A stretch of DNA of 64,000 nucleotides from assembly GCA_934402315.1 (NCBI GenBank), contig CAKRTS010000004.1, forward strand, positions 1 to 64,000. Reading direction: 5' to 3'. Below are positions 8,627 to 16,545 of this stretch, in pieces. The notes beneath the pieces were generated by a model that was not told the origin of the DNA, did no database searches, and saw nothing but the letters and a program-made list of their open reading frames with translations. The position numbers and the translations under genes were made by a program. This stretch comes from an uncultured Acetatifactor sp. GTDB lineage: Bacteria > Bacillota > Clostridia > Lachnospirales > Lachnospiraceae. Each line of letters starts with the position of its first letter. The stretch's first letter is position 1.

Positions 8627-8782
8627 CAACAGTTGCACGAGATGCACCTGACCGCAAGCAGCGCACTCTGGAGCCGCCGGCGCTTAGATGCCGTACTGTG
8701 GCATCTTATGCGTCCGCTGCGAGCGTAAGGTAGCGCAAGCGTGCCTGCGGCGGTCTGTGCATTCCGTACAACGTCACTTGTC
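8627..8782. repeat. Palindromic intergenic repeat, copy B, with extra inner hairpin
   Basis: Outer arms GTTGCACGAGATGCAC (8632-8647) and GTGCATTCCGTACAAC (8757-8772). The right half is nearly identical to copy A, including GCGCAAGCGTGCCTGCGG and GGTCTGTGCATT. About 70 extra bases sit in the middle, carrying another hairpin (CGCTTAGATGCC against GGCATCTTATGCG). It lies between mscL and the TPR lipoprotein gene in a 253-base spacer that holds no gene. Confidence 0.8.
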
Positions 8783-8820
8783 CAAACATCCGTTTCGCAT
8801 TATCTACCATCTGCAACCTT

Positions 8821-9273
8821 TTACCCCTGCTTCGTCTCCTCCAGCACCGATGTGCAATGAGGACATCTCGTCGCCTCAATTGCTATCTCGCTCTTACAGA
8901 ACGGACATTTCTTTGTCGTGGGCGCCGCAGGCTTGTTCTCTTTGTGGCTGAGCTTGTCCCCGATCTTATTAATCAGCTTAATCAGCAGGAAAATCACCAG
9001 CGCCGTAATCAGGAAGTTGATGACTGCCGTAATGAAATTTCCGTAATTCAGCACCGGTGCATTCTCCCCCGTGCCGAGCGTCAATGTCAGATAGCTGAAA
9101 TCCGTTCCTCCGAAGATCGCCAGAATCGGCGTGAGAATATCCTGGTTCAAGGAATTCACGATGGTCGTAAAGGCTCCGCCGACAATCACGCCGACCGCCA
9201 TATCCATCACATTTCCTCTCATGATAAATTTCTTGAACTCCGCAATAAAGCCCTTGCTCTTATCGTTTTTCAT
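8821..9273 (-). CDS. mscL: Large-conductance mechanosensitive channel with zinc-ribbon tail
   Basis: 150 residues. MscL opens under membrane tension and releases solutes on osmotic downshock. The N-terminal FIMRGNVMDMAVGVIVGGAF is the pore-lining signature, followed by a periplasmic-type loop and a second membrane span (FLITALVIFLLIKLI). The last 35 residues carry CPFC and CPHC, a four-Cys zinc ribbon replacing the usual short helix bundle. The ATG at 9273 is chosen because GGGAGGAA precedes it; an earlier ATG at 9291 overlaps that site. Palindromic repeat copy B follows its stop. Confidence 0.92.
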   Translation of the reverse strand: MKNDKSKGFIAEFKKFIMRGNVMDMAVGVIVGGAFTTIVNSLNQDILTPILAIFGGTDFSYLTLTLGTGENAPVLNYGNFITAVINFLITALVIFLLIKLINKIGDKLSHKENKPAAPTTKKCPFCKSEIAIEATRCPHCTSVLEETKQG

Positions 9274-9395
9274 CTCCGGTTCCTCCCTCATTTATCTCTC
9301 GTCGGCAGCGGGACTCCCTCTGCCCTGAATACGGTCATTTTACCACATTCTCCTGCTCTCCACAATCACTGATTTTCCCGTCCGGCATTCCGCGC

Positions 9396-9424
9396 TTGCC
9401 CGCGCAGCGAAATTGAGCTATACT
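9396..9424 (+). promoter_or_regulatory. Promoter of the DUF4317 gene
   Basis: TTGCCC and TATACT are separated by 17 bases, 32 bases ahead of the plus-strand ATG at 9457. It lies in the divergent spacer from mscL. Confidence 0.6.
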
Positions 9425-9456
9425 GAGACCATAAACTTAACGCACGAGGTAATCAA

Positions 9457-10614
9457 ATGACAAAACAGGAAATATCTGAAATCAAGAAGCTCCTCACCCC
9501 GAAGAACTGCTCGATCACACGCATCTGCGGCTGCTACGTGGACGGTGAGAAGAATAAGAAAACCGAACTGAAACAGGCATTCCTTGCCCTGCCGGAAGAG
9601 GAAATGTTCAAATACTTTGAAATCCTCCGCAAGAATCTCTCCGGCACGCTCGGGAAAAATCTGCTGACGCTGGAATTTCCCTTAAAGAGCGAGGAGGAGG
9701 GCGGCGCACAGGAATTCCTGCTGCGGCTGCGCGACAGCAAGCTCAAGGATGATGCCTTGCTCGAGGAATACTATGACCGGATCATCGCCAACTATGAATA
9801 TGTCGGCAACTACCTCATTCTGATCGTCCATGATGTCTACGACGTTCCGGGGCGCACCTCGGACGGGATCGACATGGAGGACGCTTCGGATGAGATCTAC
9901 GAGTACATACTGACCTGTATCTGTCCCGTCGAGCTCTCCAAGCCGGGACTCTCCTACAACGCCGTGGAAAACACCTTCCAGAACCGTATCCGCGACTGGG
10001 TGGTAAGTCTGCCGGAGACCGGTTTCCTCTTCCCGGCATTCACGGACCGCAGCACCGACCTTCACAGCGCCCTCTACTATTCCAAAGATCCCGAGGAGCT
10101 GAACGACGGCTTTGTCAGCGAGCTTCTCGGCTGTCCGCTGCCGCTCTCCGCAGGCGACCAGAAGGAGACCTTTCAGGCATTGATCGAGGAAACGCTCGGC
10201 GAGGACTGTGGCATCGAGCTTGTCAAAAATATCCACGACCGCCTTACGGAAATGGCGGAGGAGCACAAGGAGGAGCCGGAACCGCTCGTTCTGGATAAAA
10301 ATGAAGTAAAGACCATTCTCGCCGACAGCGGCGTTTCCAACGAAAAGCTGGAGGAATTTGACCGCCATTACGACGAGACAGCCGGGGAAGCGACCTCGCT
10401 GCTCGCCAGCAACGTCATGAACACGAGAACCTTTGAGGTCAAGACACCCGATATTGTCATCAAGGTAAGCCCCGACCGCACGGATCTCATCGAGACGCGC
10501 AACATCAACGGACAGGAATGCCTTGTGATCCGCTTAGACGGCGGTGTCATGGTCAACGGTATCACCGTCCGTCCCGGCGCTGACGGGGAGGACGAAGAAG
10601 GTGCCGACGCTTAA
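9457..10614 (+). CDS. DUF4317 family protein
   Basis: A 385-residue soluble acidic protein whose start (TKQEISEIKKLLTPKNCSI, then RICGCYVDG) is characteristic of DUF4317, a family common in Lachnospiraceae and without assigned function. No signal peptide, membrane segment or catalytic motif is evident. The C-terminal 60 residues are rich in Glu and Asp and end in a disordered tail. A promoter lies at 9396-9424. The GH9 gene follows 47 bases downstream with no clear terminator between, so they may share a transcript, although nothing in the protein points to a role in polysaccharide use. Confidence 0.8.
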   Translation: MTKQEISEIKKLLTPKNCSITRICGCYVDGEKNKKTELKQAFLALPEEEMFKYFEILRKNLSGTLGKNLLTLEFPLKSEEEGGAQEFLLRLRDSKLKDDALLEEYYDRIIANYEYVGNYLILIVHDVYDVPGRTSDGIDMEDASDEIYEYILTCICPVELSKPGLSYNAVENTFQNRIRDWVVSLPETGFLFPAFTDRSTDLHSALYYSKDPEELNDGFVSELLGCPLPLSAGDQKETFQALIEETLGEDCGIELVKNIHDRLTEMAEEHKEEPEPLVLDKNEVKTILADSGVSNEKLEEFDRHYDETAGEATSLLASNVMNTRTFEVKTPDIVIKVSPDRTDLIETRNINGQECLVIRLDGGVMVNGITVRPGADGEDEEGADA

Positions 10615-10661
10615 TCTGGGTTATTCTGCACTGTATTTATATATAATAGGAGGGATTTCTT

Positions 10662-12257
10662 ATGTACAAAAATGTTTTTGTTGACCAGATCGGTTATCTG
10701 CCAGAGATGAAAAAGTATGTCACAATCCGCAGCGAATCTCCTGTCTCCTTCGAGGTGCGCCGCTCGGATGGCTGCGCCGTATATAACGGCATTGCCGACC
10801 GCTGTGTAAAGAACGCGGCTGCCGGCGAAACCGACTATATCGGCGACTTTTCCGGGATTCAGGAGCCGGGACGCTATTACATTCTGACAGAAAATCACAG
10901 CGAATCGGACACCTTTATCATCTGTGAGGACGCCTTCGACGAGGTCTTTCACAAGGGTATGCGCTTCTTCTATCTGCAGCGCTGCGGCTGTGATCTTCCT
11001 TCAAAGGCCGCCGGCATCTATGCGCACCGCGCCTGTCATACCGGCACGGCTGCCATCTATGGGGAAAATGGCAGAAAAGAAGTCAGCGGCGGCTGGCATG
11101 ATGCCGGAGATTACGGCCGCTATGTGGGTCCCGGTGCCATGGCTGTCGCACAGCTTCTCTACGCCTACGAGAGAAAACAGTCCCTCTGTGACCGCTACGA
11201 CTGCCCCGACACTGAAAACACATCTGCTCTGCCTGCCTTTCTCGGAGAGATCAGGTATGAGCTGGACTGGATGCTGAAAATGCAGCGTGAAGACGGTGCG
11301 CTCTACCACAAGGCGACCTGTCGCGGCTTCTGCGGCTTTGTCATGCCGGAAGAGGAGCAGGAGGAGCTTTTCCTCAGTCCCGTCTCCGTCACTGCAACGG
11401 GCGATTTCGCCGCTGCCTGCGCAATGGCTGTCAGATTCTATGCCCCCTATGACGCTGCCTATGCGGATACACTCACCGACGCAGCCCGCAGGGCATACGC
11501 CGCCATGAAGACCATGGAGCTGCCTGGCGGCTTTCGGAATCCTCCCGAAATCTCCACCGGCGAGTACGGCGATCCCGACGACACGGATGAGAGATACTGG
11601 GCGGCTGCGGAGCTTTACAAGGCATTCGGAGACGAGGAATACCGCCTCGACTTTGAAAAGCTCGCCGCTGGAAAAATCTATCAGGGCTATGGCTGGGTCG
11701 AGATGGGCAGCTACGGAAACCTTGCCTACCTCTCCACTGACCGCCCGGTAAATGAGGAAATCAAAAACGCTGTCATCCGTGCCATGCTTAAGCGCGCCGA
11801 TGCCCTTCTGGCGACGGTAAATGCAGACGGCTATGGAACCGCCCTGACGTCAAAAGAATATATCTGGGGCAGCAACTTAAGCGTCGCCAACAACGGACTC
11901 CACCTCTATGACGCTTGGGTACTCACCGGCAAACCCGAGTATCGGGATGCCGCTGCCGAACAGCTTCATTATCTCCTCGGCAGAAACCCCATGGGACTCA
12001 GCTATGTGACCGGCTGCGGCACCGATGCCATCAAGCATCCGCACCACCGTCCCTCCGGCTTTCAGGGAAAAGCAATGCCCGGCATGCTCTCCGGCGGTCC
12101 CTGTGACTGGATGGCTGACGATGCCGCGAAGGGAGTGCTCGCACCTGGAACCGCCCCTGCAAAGTGCCTTGTCGACATGACGGACAGCTACTCCACGAAT
12201 GAGGTGGCAATCTATTGGAATTCTGCGCTTCTGCAGCTCATGGCATCCGTTCTGTAA
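10662..12257 (+). CDS. Glycoside hydrolase family 9, cytoplasmic
   Basis: 531 residues. Residues 3-85 are the Ig-like N-terminal module typical of GH9 endoglucanases of the CelD type, and the rest is the (alpha/alpha)6 barrel. The catalytic base pair is in GGWHDAGDYG (Asp147, Asp150) and the acid Glu is in STNEVA (Glu514). HHRPSG and NPMGLSYVTG are further family landmarks. There is no signal peptide or lipobox, so it probably acts inside the cell on imported beta-glucan oligosaccharides or aryl glycosides rather than on cellulose. AGGAGGGA lies 7 bases ahead of the ATG. It converges on the xylan genes across a terminator. Confidence 0.9.
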   Translation: MYKNVFVDQIGYLPEMKKYVTIRSESPVSFEVRRSDGCAVYNGIADRCVKNAAAGETDYIGDFSGIQEPGRYYILTENHSESDTFIICEDAFDEVFHKGMRFFYLQRCGCDLPSKAAGIYAHRACHTGTAAIYGENGRKEVSGGWHDAGDYGRYVGPGAMAVAQLLYAYERKQSLCDRYDCPDTENTSALPAFLGEIRYELDWMLKMQREDGALYHKATCRGFCGFVMPEEEQEELFLSPVSVTATGDFAAACAMAVRFYAPYDAAYADTLTDAARRAYAAMKTMELPGGFRNPPEISTGEYGDPDDTDERYWAAAELYKAFGDEEYRLDFEKLAAGKIYQGYGWVEMGSYGNLAYLSTDRPVNEEIKNAVIRAMLKRADALLATVNADGYGTALTSKEYIWGSNLSVANNGLHLYDAWVLTGKPEYRDAAAEQLHYLLGRNPMGLSYVTGCGTDAIKHPHHRPSGFQGKAMPGMLSGGPCDWMADDAAKGVLAPGTAPAKCLVDMTDSYSTNEVAIYWNSALLQLMASVL

Positions 12258-12263
12258 ACGCAG

Positions 12264-12306
12264 GCAGGAGGCGGTCATAGGAACCGTCTCCTGCTTTCTT
12301 TTTTTA
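12264..12306 (+). terminator. Terminator after the GH9 gene
   Basis: GCAGGAG plus an inner CGGT pair with ACCG and CTCCTGC, followed by TTTCTTTTTTT. It lies between the convergent GH9 and GH43 genes. Confidence 0.85.
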
Positions 12307-12328
12307 TATTTTATTTTCTATATTCACC

Positions 12329-13915
12329 CTACGCCTGATAAGAAAATGTCTTAAAGCACACAGCGCCGTTATCGCAGTCGCCCGATGCCACCGCGTACAT
12401 TCCGACAGTGCAGCCGACAAAGCCTCCCGCGACCTCCGTGGAAAGTGCCCGGATGTCCTGACCGGTACAAAGCGGAATCGTACTGCCGTCCCCACAAAGT
12501 GCTTCCACCGTTGCCGTAAGGTTTTCCACCTTCAGCCGAAGCTTAAGCTCTCCCTTCTGAGGAATCTCTGTACCTGCGAGCACGCGATCCTCTCCCTTCT
12601 CACAGAGAATCACCTCCGCCGTCAAACGTCCATCCTCGGTAAAGCCCGCCTCCGCGCGCAGATGGTATTCGTTGCTCTGTACGAGGGCAATTCCCGCCCT
12701 TCTGCCCGATGTCAGCTGCTCCGTGCCGAAGGCTGTCTCGGAGGTGAAGCAGTGATGCTGCTGCCGCAGTGCGAGATACGCGGGACTCTCCTTCTCCTTC
12801 AGTGTGACTTTTCGGAAATTAAGCTTTAAGCCCTCCGCATCCAGCGTATACAGATCCTCTCCCGGATTTCTGAGTGCAAGGAATTCGTCGCCTAGCCTGT
12901 CTTTCTCCGCAAATCGGTAAACACGGCTGCTCCCCGGAATTGCATTTGCGGCAGTGTCAAATGTCTGATCCTCCGCCGGATTCCATGCGGGAAGTCCGAT
13001 CTCTATCTCATCCGTCAGCATACCGACTCCCGGATTTACCACCGGCCAGCCGTTCTCCCAGACCACCTTCGCCAGAAATGTCTCTCTGCCCATTGTCGTA
13101 TAACCTTCGATCGGGCGGACAGCCAGCATTGTCATATACCATTCTCCCGCCGGCGTTTCAATCAGATCCGCATGTCCGACATATTTGATCGGAAAATCCT
13201 TTCCGAGATGACGGTGCGTAAGAATCGGATTGCAGAAATTGTTTTCATAAGGGCCGAAAATACTGCGGCTGCGGCAGATCGTCACCGCATGATCGGGACC
13301 GGTTCCGCCCTCGGCATGCATGATGTAATAATATTTACCGATTTTGTACAGATGAGGTCCCTCAGGCCAATGTACTCCCTTCATCGCACCGTTCCAGACA
13401 TTATGCTCCTCACCGACAAGCTTCATCTGTTCCACATCCAGCTCTCTGATCCAGATATACCAGTCACCGTCATATTGGCAGCCGTCAGGGTTCGGATGAG
13501 TACCGATATAATAGCATTTACCATCCTCATCAAAGAACAGGCTGGGATCAATTCCGCCTGCCTCCGGCAGATAATAGGGGTTTGACCACGGACCTGCAGG
13601 ATTCTTTGCAGTCACAATGAAGTTCCCCCCACTTGAAACATTGGTGCAGATGACATAGAACGTTCCCGCATGATAACGTATCGTAGGAGCAAACAGCCCC
13701 TGGGAATGCCCCGCTCCCTTTAGCGGCAGCTGCTCCTCACGATCCAGTACATTTCCAATCTGTTCCCAGTGTGAAAGATCGCGGCTGTGGAAAACCGGCA
13801 GACCGGGAAAATAGGCAAAGGTGGAATTAACGAGATAATAGTCTCCTCCTACCGCACAGATGGATGGGTCCGGGTAAAAGCCCGGCATAACAGGGTTTTT
13901 AGCTATAGTTGTCAT
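12329..13915 (-). CDS. Glycoside hydrolase family 43 beta-xylosidase/arabinofuranosidase
   Basis: 528 residues with no signal peptide, so cytoplasmic. Residues 1-320 form the five-blade propeller: base Asp in PGFYPDPS, pKa-setting Asp in GIDPSLFF, and acid Glu in WPEGPHLYKI. The C-terminal 200 residues form a beta-sandwich of the type found in beta-xylosidases. The ATG at 13915 follows AAGGAGGATAAA; an upstream in-frame ATG lies inside the xylanase gene and has no ribosome site. It starts 10 bases after the GH10 stop, so the two form an operon in which xylan is cut outside and short oligosaccharides are finished inside. Confidence 0.9.
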   Translation of the reverse strand: MTTIAKNPVMPGFYPDPSICAVGGDYYLVNSTFAYFPGLPVFHSRDLSHWEQIGNVLDREEQLPLKGAGHSQGLFAPTIRYHAGTFYVICTNVSSGGNFIVTAKNPAGPWSNPYYLPEAGGIDPSLFFDEDGKCYYIGTHPNPDGCQYDGDWYIWIRELDVEQMKLVGEEHNVWNGAMKGVHWPEGPHLYKIGKYYYIMHAEGGTGPDHAVTICRSRSIFGPYENNFCNPILTHRHLGKDFPIKYVGHADLIETPAGEWYMTMLAVRPIEGYTTMGRETFLAKVVWENGWPVVNPGVGMLTDEIEIGLPAWNPAEDQTFDTAANAIPGSSRVYRFAEKDRLGDEFLALRNPGEDLYTLDAEGLKLNFRKVTLKEKESPAYLALRQQHHCFTSETAFGTEQLTSGRRAGIALVQSNEYHLRAEAGFTEDGRLTAEVILCEKGEDRVLAGTEIPQKGELKLRLKVENLTATVEALCGDGSTIPLCTGQDIRALSTEVAGGFVGCTVGMYAVASGDCDNGAVCFKTFSYQA

Positions 13916-13925
13916 TTTATCCTCC

Positions 13926-15356
13926 TTATTCTCCTGCAAAAACATAGAATGCAGGTTTGGGTTCATAATTTTCATCAAAAAGCAAAGGACACTGCGGCAG
14001 ATTACCGTTGCTTCCGCCACCTACATCAGAACGGTTCTGAAGCCATGAATAGTGATCGACCGTCCCCCAGAAGGTGATTCCGGTAATCTGAATATTTTCC
14101 TTTTGATTCAGATTCTTCATGACATTGTAGAGCACCCGATAGCGTGTCGCCTGTTTTTCGTACTCCTCCTGCTTTGCCTTCTCACTGCCGTCATAGCCAT
14201 CCCTTGCCTTCAGGTCAAACTCTGTGATCTGAACGCTTCCGACAATCGCCGCATATCTCTTGATCGCCAGCTCGACACGGTCAAACGAAGGAGTCGTCAT
14301 GCTGTAATGCCCCTGCATTCCCATGGCGCTGATCCTCGTCCCCTCACCCGGGGCACCCTCCGCCTCCTTCACGGCGGTCAGCAAGGCTTCAATTCCTTTC
14401 ATCTTAAAGGTATCACATTCATTGTAATCGTTATAGTACAGTTCAAGCTCTGCCGGTGCATATTTGTTCGCGTACCGGAACGCATTGAGAATATATTCGT
14501 TGCTCTGATAGACATGCCACCAGCTCGAGTTGCTGCCGTGGGTATCGTTCGACAATGGCTCACCCGGATTCTCATTGTCCGACCGGTAGGTTCCGCTTCC
14601 ATCGCTCACTGCCTCATTCACAACATCCCATCCATAAAACAGATCCTTATATTTACTGTCCTCTCCGGTAAAATGTGTGAGCACTGTCCGAATATACCAT
14701 TCCAGTCTCCGGTTCATAACATCCTTGTCCACATAGTCCTTATCCTTGTCATAATCCACATGGAAGAACCACTCAGGCGTCTGGGAATGCCAGACCAGCA
14801 CATGCCCCCGCACCATGATCTTATTCTCAGGATTGTTCTCATTCCATGTATATATTTTGTCAAGCATTCGCTCCGCACGGGAAAAATCCATCCTGGGGAC
14901 AACAATCATTTCCCCGTCCAGCTCCGCTTCCTCCGTTCCGGGGCATCTGCCGTTGCTGTACCCGAACAGGGCATCCGGCTTCAGCTCATTTCCGAGCGTC
15001 AGTGCATTAAAATGTGTCGTGATGATCTCCCAGACCTTTTTGTCATTTAATTCGCCTTCCGTAGCGGCAGCCCCGATGCGGCAGCCCATGGTCTCCATGA
15101 CCGTATCCTTTAAAATCGGTACCGTATCGTTATCTTCTGTATTCTCCGACGCACTGTCAGTGCTTACAGTCTCTTCCGGCTCATCCAGCAACTGTTCCTC
15201 TGACACCGTGGTCTCCGATTCTCCGTTTTCCTTCGACATGTTATTCACCTCCGATACTGTACTCTCCTTCAGTTCCCACTTTGCTGAACCGCAGCCGGCA
15301 AGCACGCTGACTGCCATCGTCAACGCAATGACCACAGATATTGCCTTCTTTCGCAT
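13926..15356 (-). CDS. GH10 endo-1,4-beta-xylanase lipoprotein
   Basis: 476 residues. The N terminus is a lipoprotein signal with VLAGC lipobox, then an acidic Ser/Thr/Glu-rich linker of about 50 residues, then a GH10 TIM barrel. The acid/base Glu is in YGWDVVNEAVSD and the nucleophile Glu in ITEFDLKA; VLVWHSQTPEWF is another family landmark. It should be held at the cell surface and cut xylan internally. The ATG at 15356 follows GGAGGAAGT. The open frame continues upstream to 15830 but that extension overlaps the divergent AraC gene and is not coding. An extended -10 promoter lies at 15400-15408. Confidence 0.92.
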   Translation of the reverse strand: MRKKAISVVIALTMAVSVLAGCGSAKWELKESTVSEVNNMSKENGESETTVSEEQLLDEPEETVSTDSASENTEDNDTVPILKDTVMETMGCRIGAAATEGELNDKKVWEIITTHFNALTLGNELKPDALFGYSNGRCPGTEEAELDGEMIVVPRMDFSRAERMLDKIYTWNENNPENKIMVRGHVLVWHSQTPEWFFHVDYDKDKDYVDKDVMNRRLEWYIRTVLTHFTGEDSKYKDLFYGWDVVNEAVSDGSGTYRSDNENPGEPLSNDTHGSNSSWWHVYQSNEYILNAFRYANKYAPAELELYYNDYNECDTFKMKGIEALLTAVKEAEGAPGEGTRISAMGMQGHYSMTTPSFDRVELAIKRYAAIVGSVQITEFDLKARDGYDGSEKAKQEEYEKQATRYRVLYNVMKNLNQKENIQITGITFWGTVDHYSWLQNRSDVGGGSNGNLPQCPLLFDENYEPKPAFYVFAGE

Positions 15357-15399
15357 ACTTCCTCCATACCCCATATTCCGGTTTTTTCGCTTCCCACAG

Positions 15400-15408
15400 A
15401 TTATAGCA
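15400..15408 (-). promoter_or_regulatory. Extended -10 promoter of the xylanase operon
   Basis: On the minus strand TGCTATAAT is a perfect -10 with the TGn extension, about 45 bases before the GH10 start. No good -35 is seen, which suits activator-dependent transcription, possibly by the divergent AraC protein. Confidence 0.6.
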
Positions 15409-15474
15409 TATTGTGTTTCCGGACTTCCCGTTATTCCTTGCTTTTTCCCGCCCAACCCTTGCTTAATTTTGGAA

Positions 15475-15503
15475 TTTACTTTTTTTAAGCCAGATGCTAC
15501 AAT
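15475..15503 (+). promoter_or_regulatory. Promoter of the AraC-family gene
   Basis: TTTACT and TACAAT are separated by 17 bases, 27 bases before the ATG at 15531, in the divergent spacer with the xylanase gene. Confidence 0.5.
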
Positions 15504-15530
15504 GGTACATATACGAAAGGAGCGCATGCT

Positions 15531-16487
15531 ATGTCTACGAGCCGAAATATCAGTCCTGTTTCCCAGAACAGAGAGCTCTTTTATAATGCGAATGCCGATG
15601 CCCCCACAAGCCGTATTCTGATTGAGACCGGGCAGGAGCTGGTACAATATCACCAGGATACCTCTGGGCGGATCTGGTACAATGACCTTCCTGTGGATTA
15701 TGACCCGCATTGGCATACTGCGTTGGAAATTATCATGCCTGTCGAAAACTGGTATGACATCTACGTCGGAGAAAACTATTATCATGCAACCCCCGGGGAC
15801 ATTATGCTGATCCCGCCCGGCGAGCTTCATTCCCTGAAGGCTCCCGAGGAAGGGAACCGCTTTATTTTTATGTTTGATCTGTCTAATTTTTCACGCCTGA
15901 ACGGCTTTGCCAGCATCCAGTCCATTCTGGCACAGCCCATGCTCCTGACGCGTGCCACCTATCCGAATGTCTATGATGACATCTACGAGATACTGGTGCA
16001 GATGAGAAACGAATATTTTTCCAAAAAGGAATTTGCAGAGCTTACAATCTGCTCTCTCCTGCTGAATCTCTTTGTAAAGCTGGGGACGAACCATCTGGAT
16101 AAAATTGATCTGTTTTCCAATATCAGAGTATATAAACAGAAAGAATATGTACAGAAATTCAACTCCGTGATGGATTACATCGATTCCCATTACACGGAGG
16201 AACTGAATCTGGAGGATATTGCAAGCTCCATCGGCTTCAGCAAATACCATTTTTCCAGACTGTTTAAGCAATATACGAATTACACCTTCTGCGCCTATCT
16301 CTGCCACCGGCGCATCAAGGTTGCGGAGGAGCTGCTGGAGCAGCCGGATCTCTCCATCACAGAGGTTGCGCTGCAGTCGGGCTTTCCAAGCATCTCTACC
16401 TTCAACCGCCTCTTCAAACAACAAAAGGGGTGTACTCCCAGCGAGTACCGCGAAAAGAACAACTTCTACCTGAAAAACCATGCGTAG
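15531..16487 (+). CDS. AraC-family transcription regulator
   Basis: 318 residues. The N-terminal half is a cupin sugar-sensing domain (HWHTALEIIMP, then PGDIMLIPPGELHSL). Residues 210-312 are the double helix-turn-helix of the AraC family, with SIGFSKYHFSRLFKQYT and VALQSGFPSISTFNRLFKQ. AGGAGC lies 9 bases before the ATG. Its divergent placement beside the xylanase operon makes it the likely local activator in response to xylan-derived sugars; that role is inferred. The gene ends at a two-way terminator shared with the surface-protein gene. Confidence 0.9.
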   Translation: MSTSRNISPVSQNRELFYNANADAPTSRILIETGQELVQYHQDTSGRIWYNDLPVDYDPHWHTALEIIMPVENWYDIYVGENYYHATPGDIMLIPPGELHSLKAPEEGNRFIFMFDLSNFSRLNGFASIQSILAQPMLLTRATYPNVYDDIYEILVQMRNEYFSKKEFAELTICSLLLNLFVKLGTNHLDKIDLFSNIRVYKQKEYVQKFNSVMDYIDSHYTEELNLEDIASSIGFSKYHFSRLFKQYTNYTFCAYLCHRRIKVAEELLEQPDLSITEVALQSGFPSISTFNRLFKQQKGCTPSEYREKNNFYLKNHA

Positions 16488-16492
16488 AATGC

Positions 16493-16530
16493 AAAAAAGG
16501 AAGTACCCAGCCCGGGTACTTCCTTCTTTA
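16493..16530. terminator. Two-way terminator between convergent genes
   Basis: GGAAGTACCC (16499-16508) pairs perfectly with GGGTACTTCC (16514-16523), with AAAAAA on the left and TTCTTTATTT on the right. It serves both the AraC gene and the surface-protein gene. Confidence 0.85.
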
Positions 16531-16545
16531 TTTACTGCTTTTGCT

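Noticed and set aside
10615..10661. TATAAT-like sequence between the DUF4317 and GH9 genes
   Set aside because: Transcription would begin inside the GH9 ribosome site, and no fitting -35 exists.
15357..15830. Long in-frame N-terminal extension of the xylanase
   Set aside because: It overlaps the AraC gene and its promoter, has no ribosome site, and lies upstream of a clear lipoprotein signal with GGAGGAAGT before its ATG.
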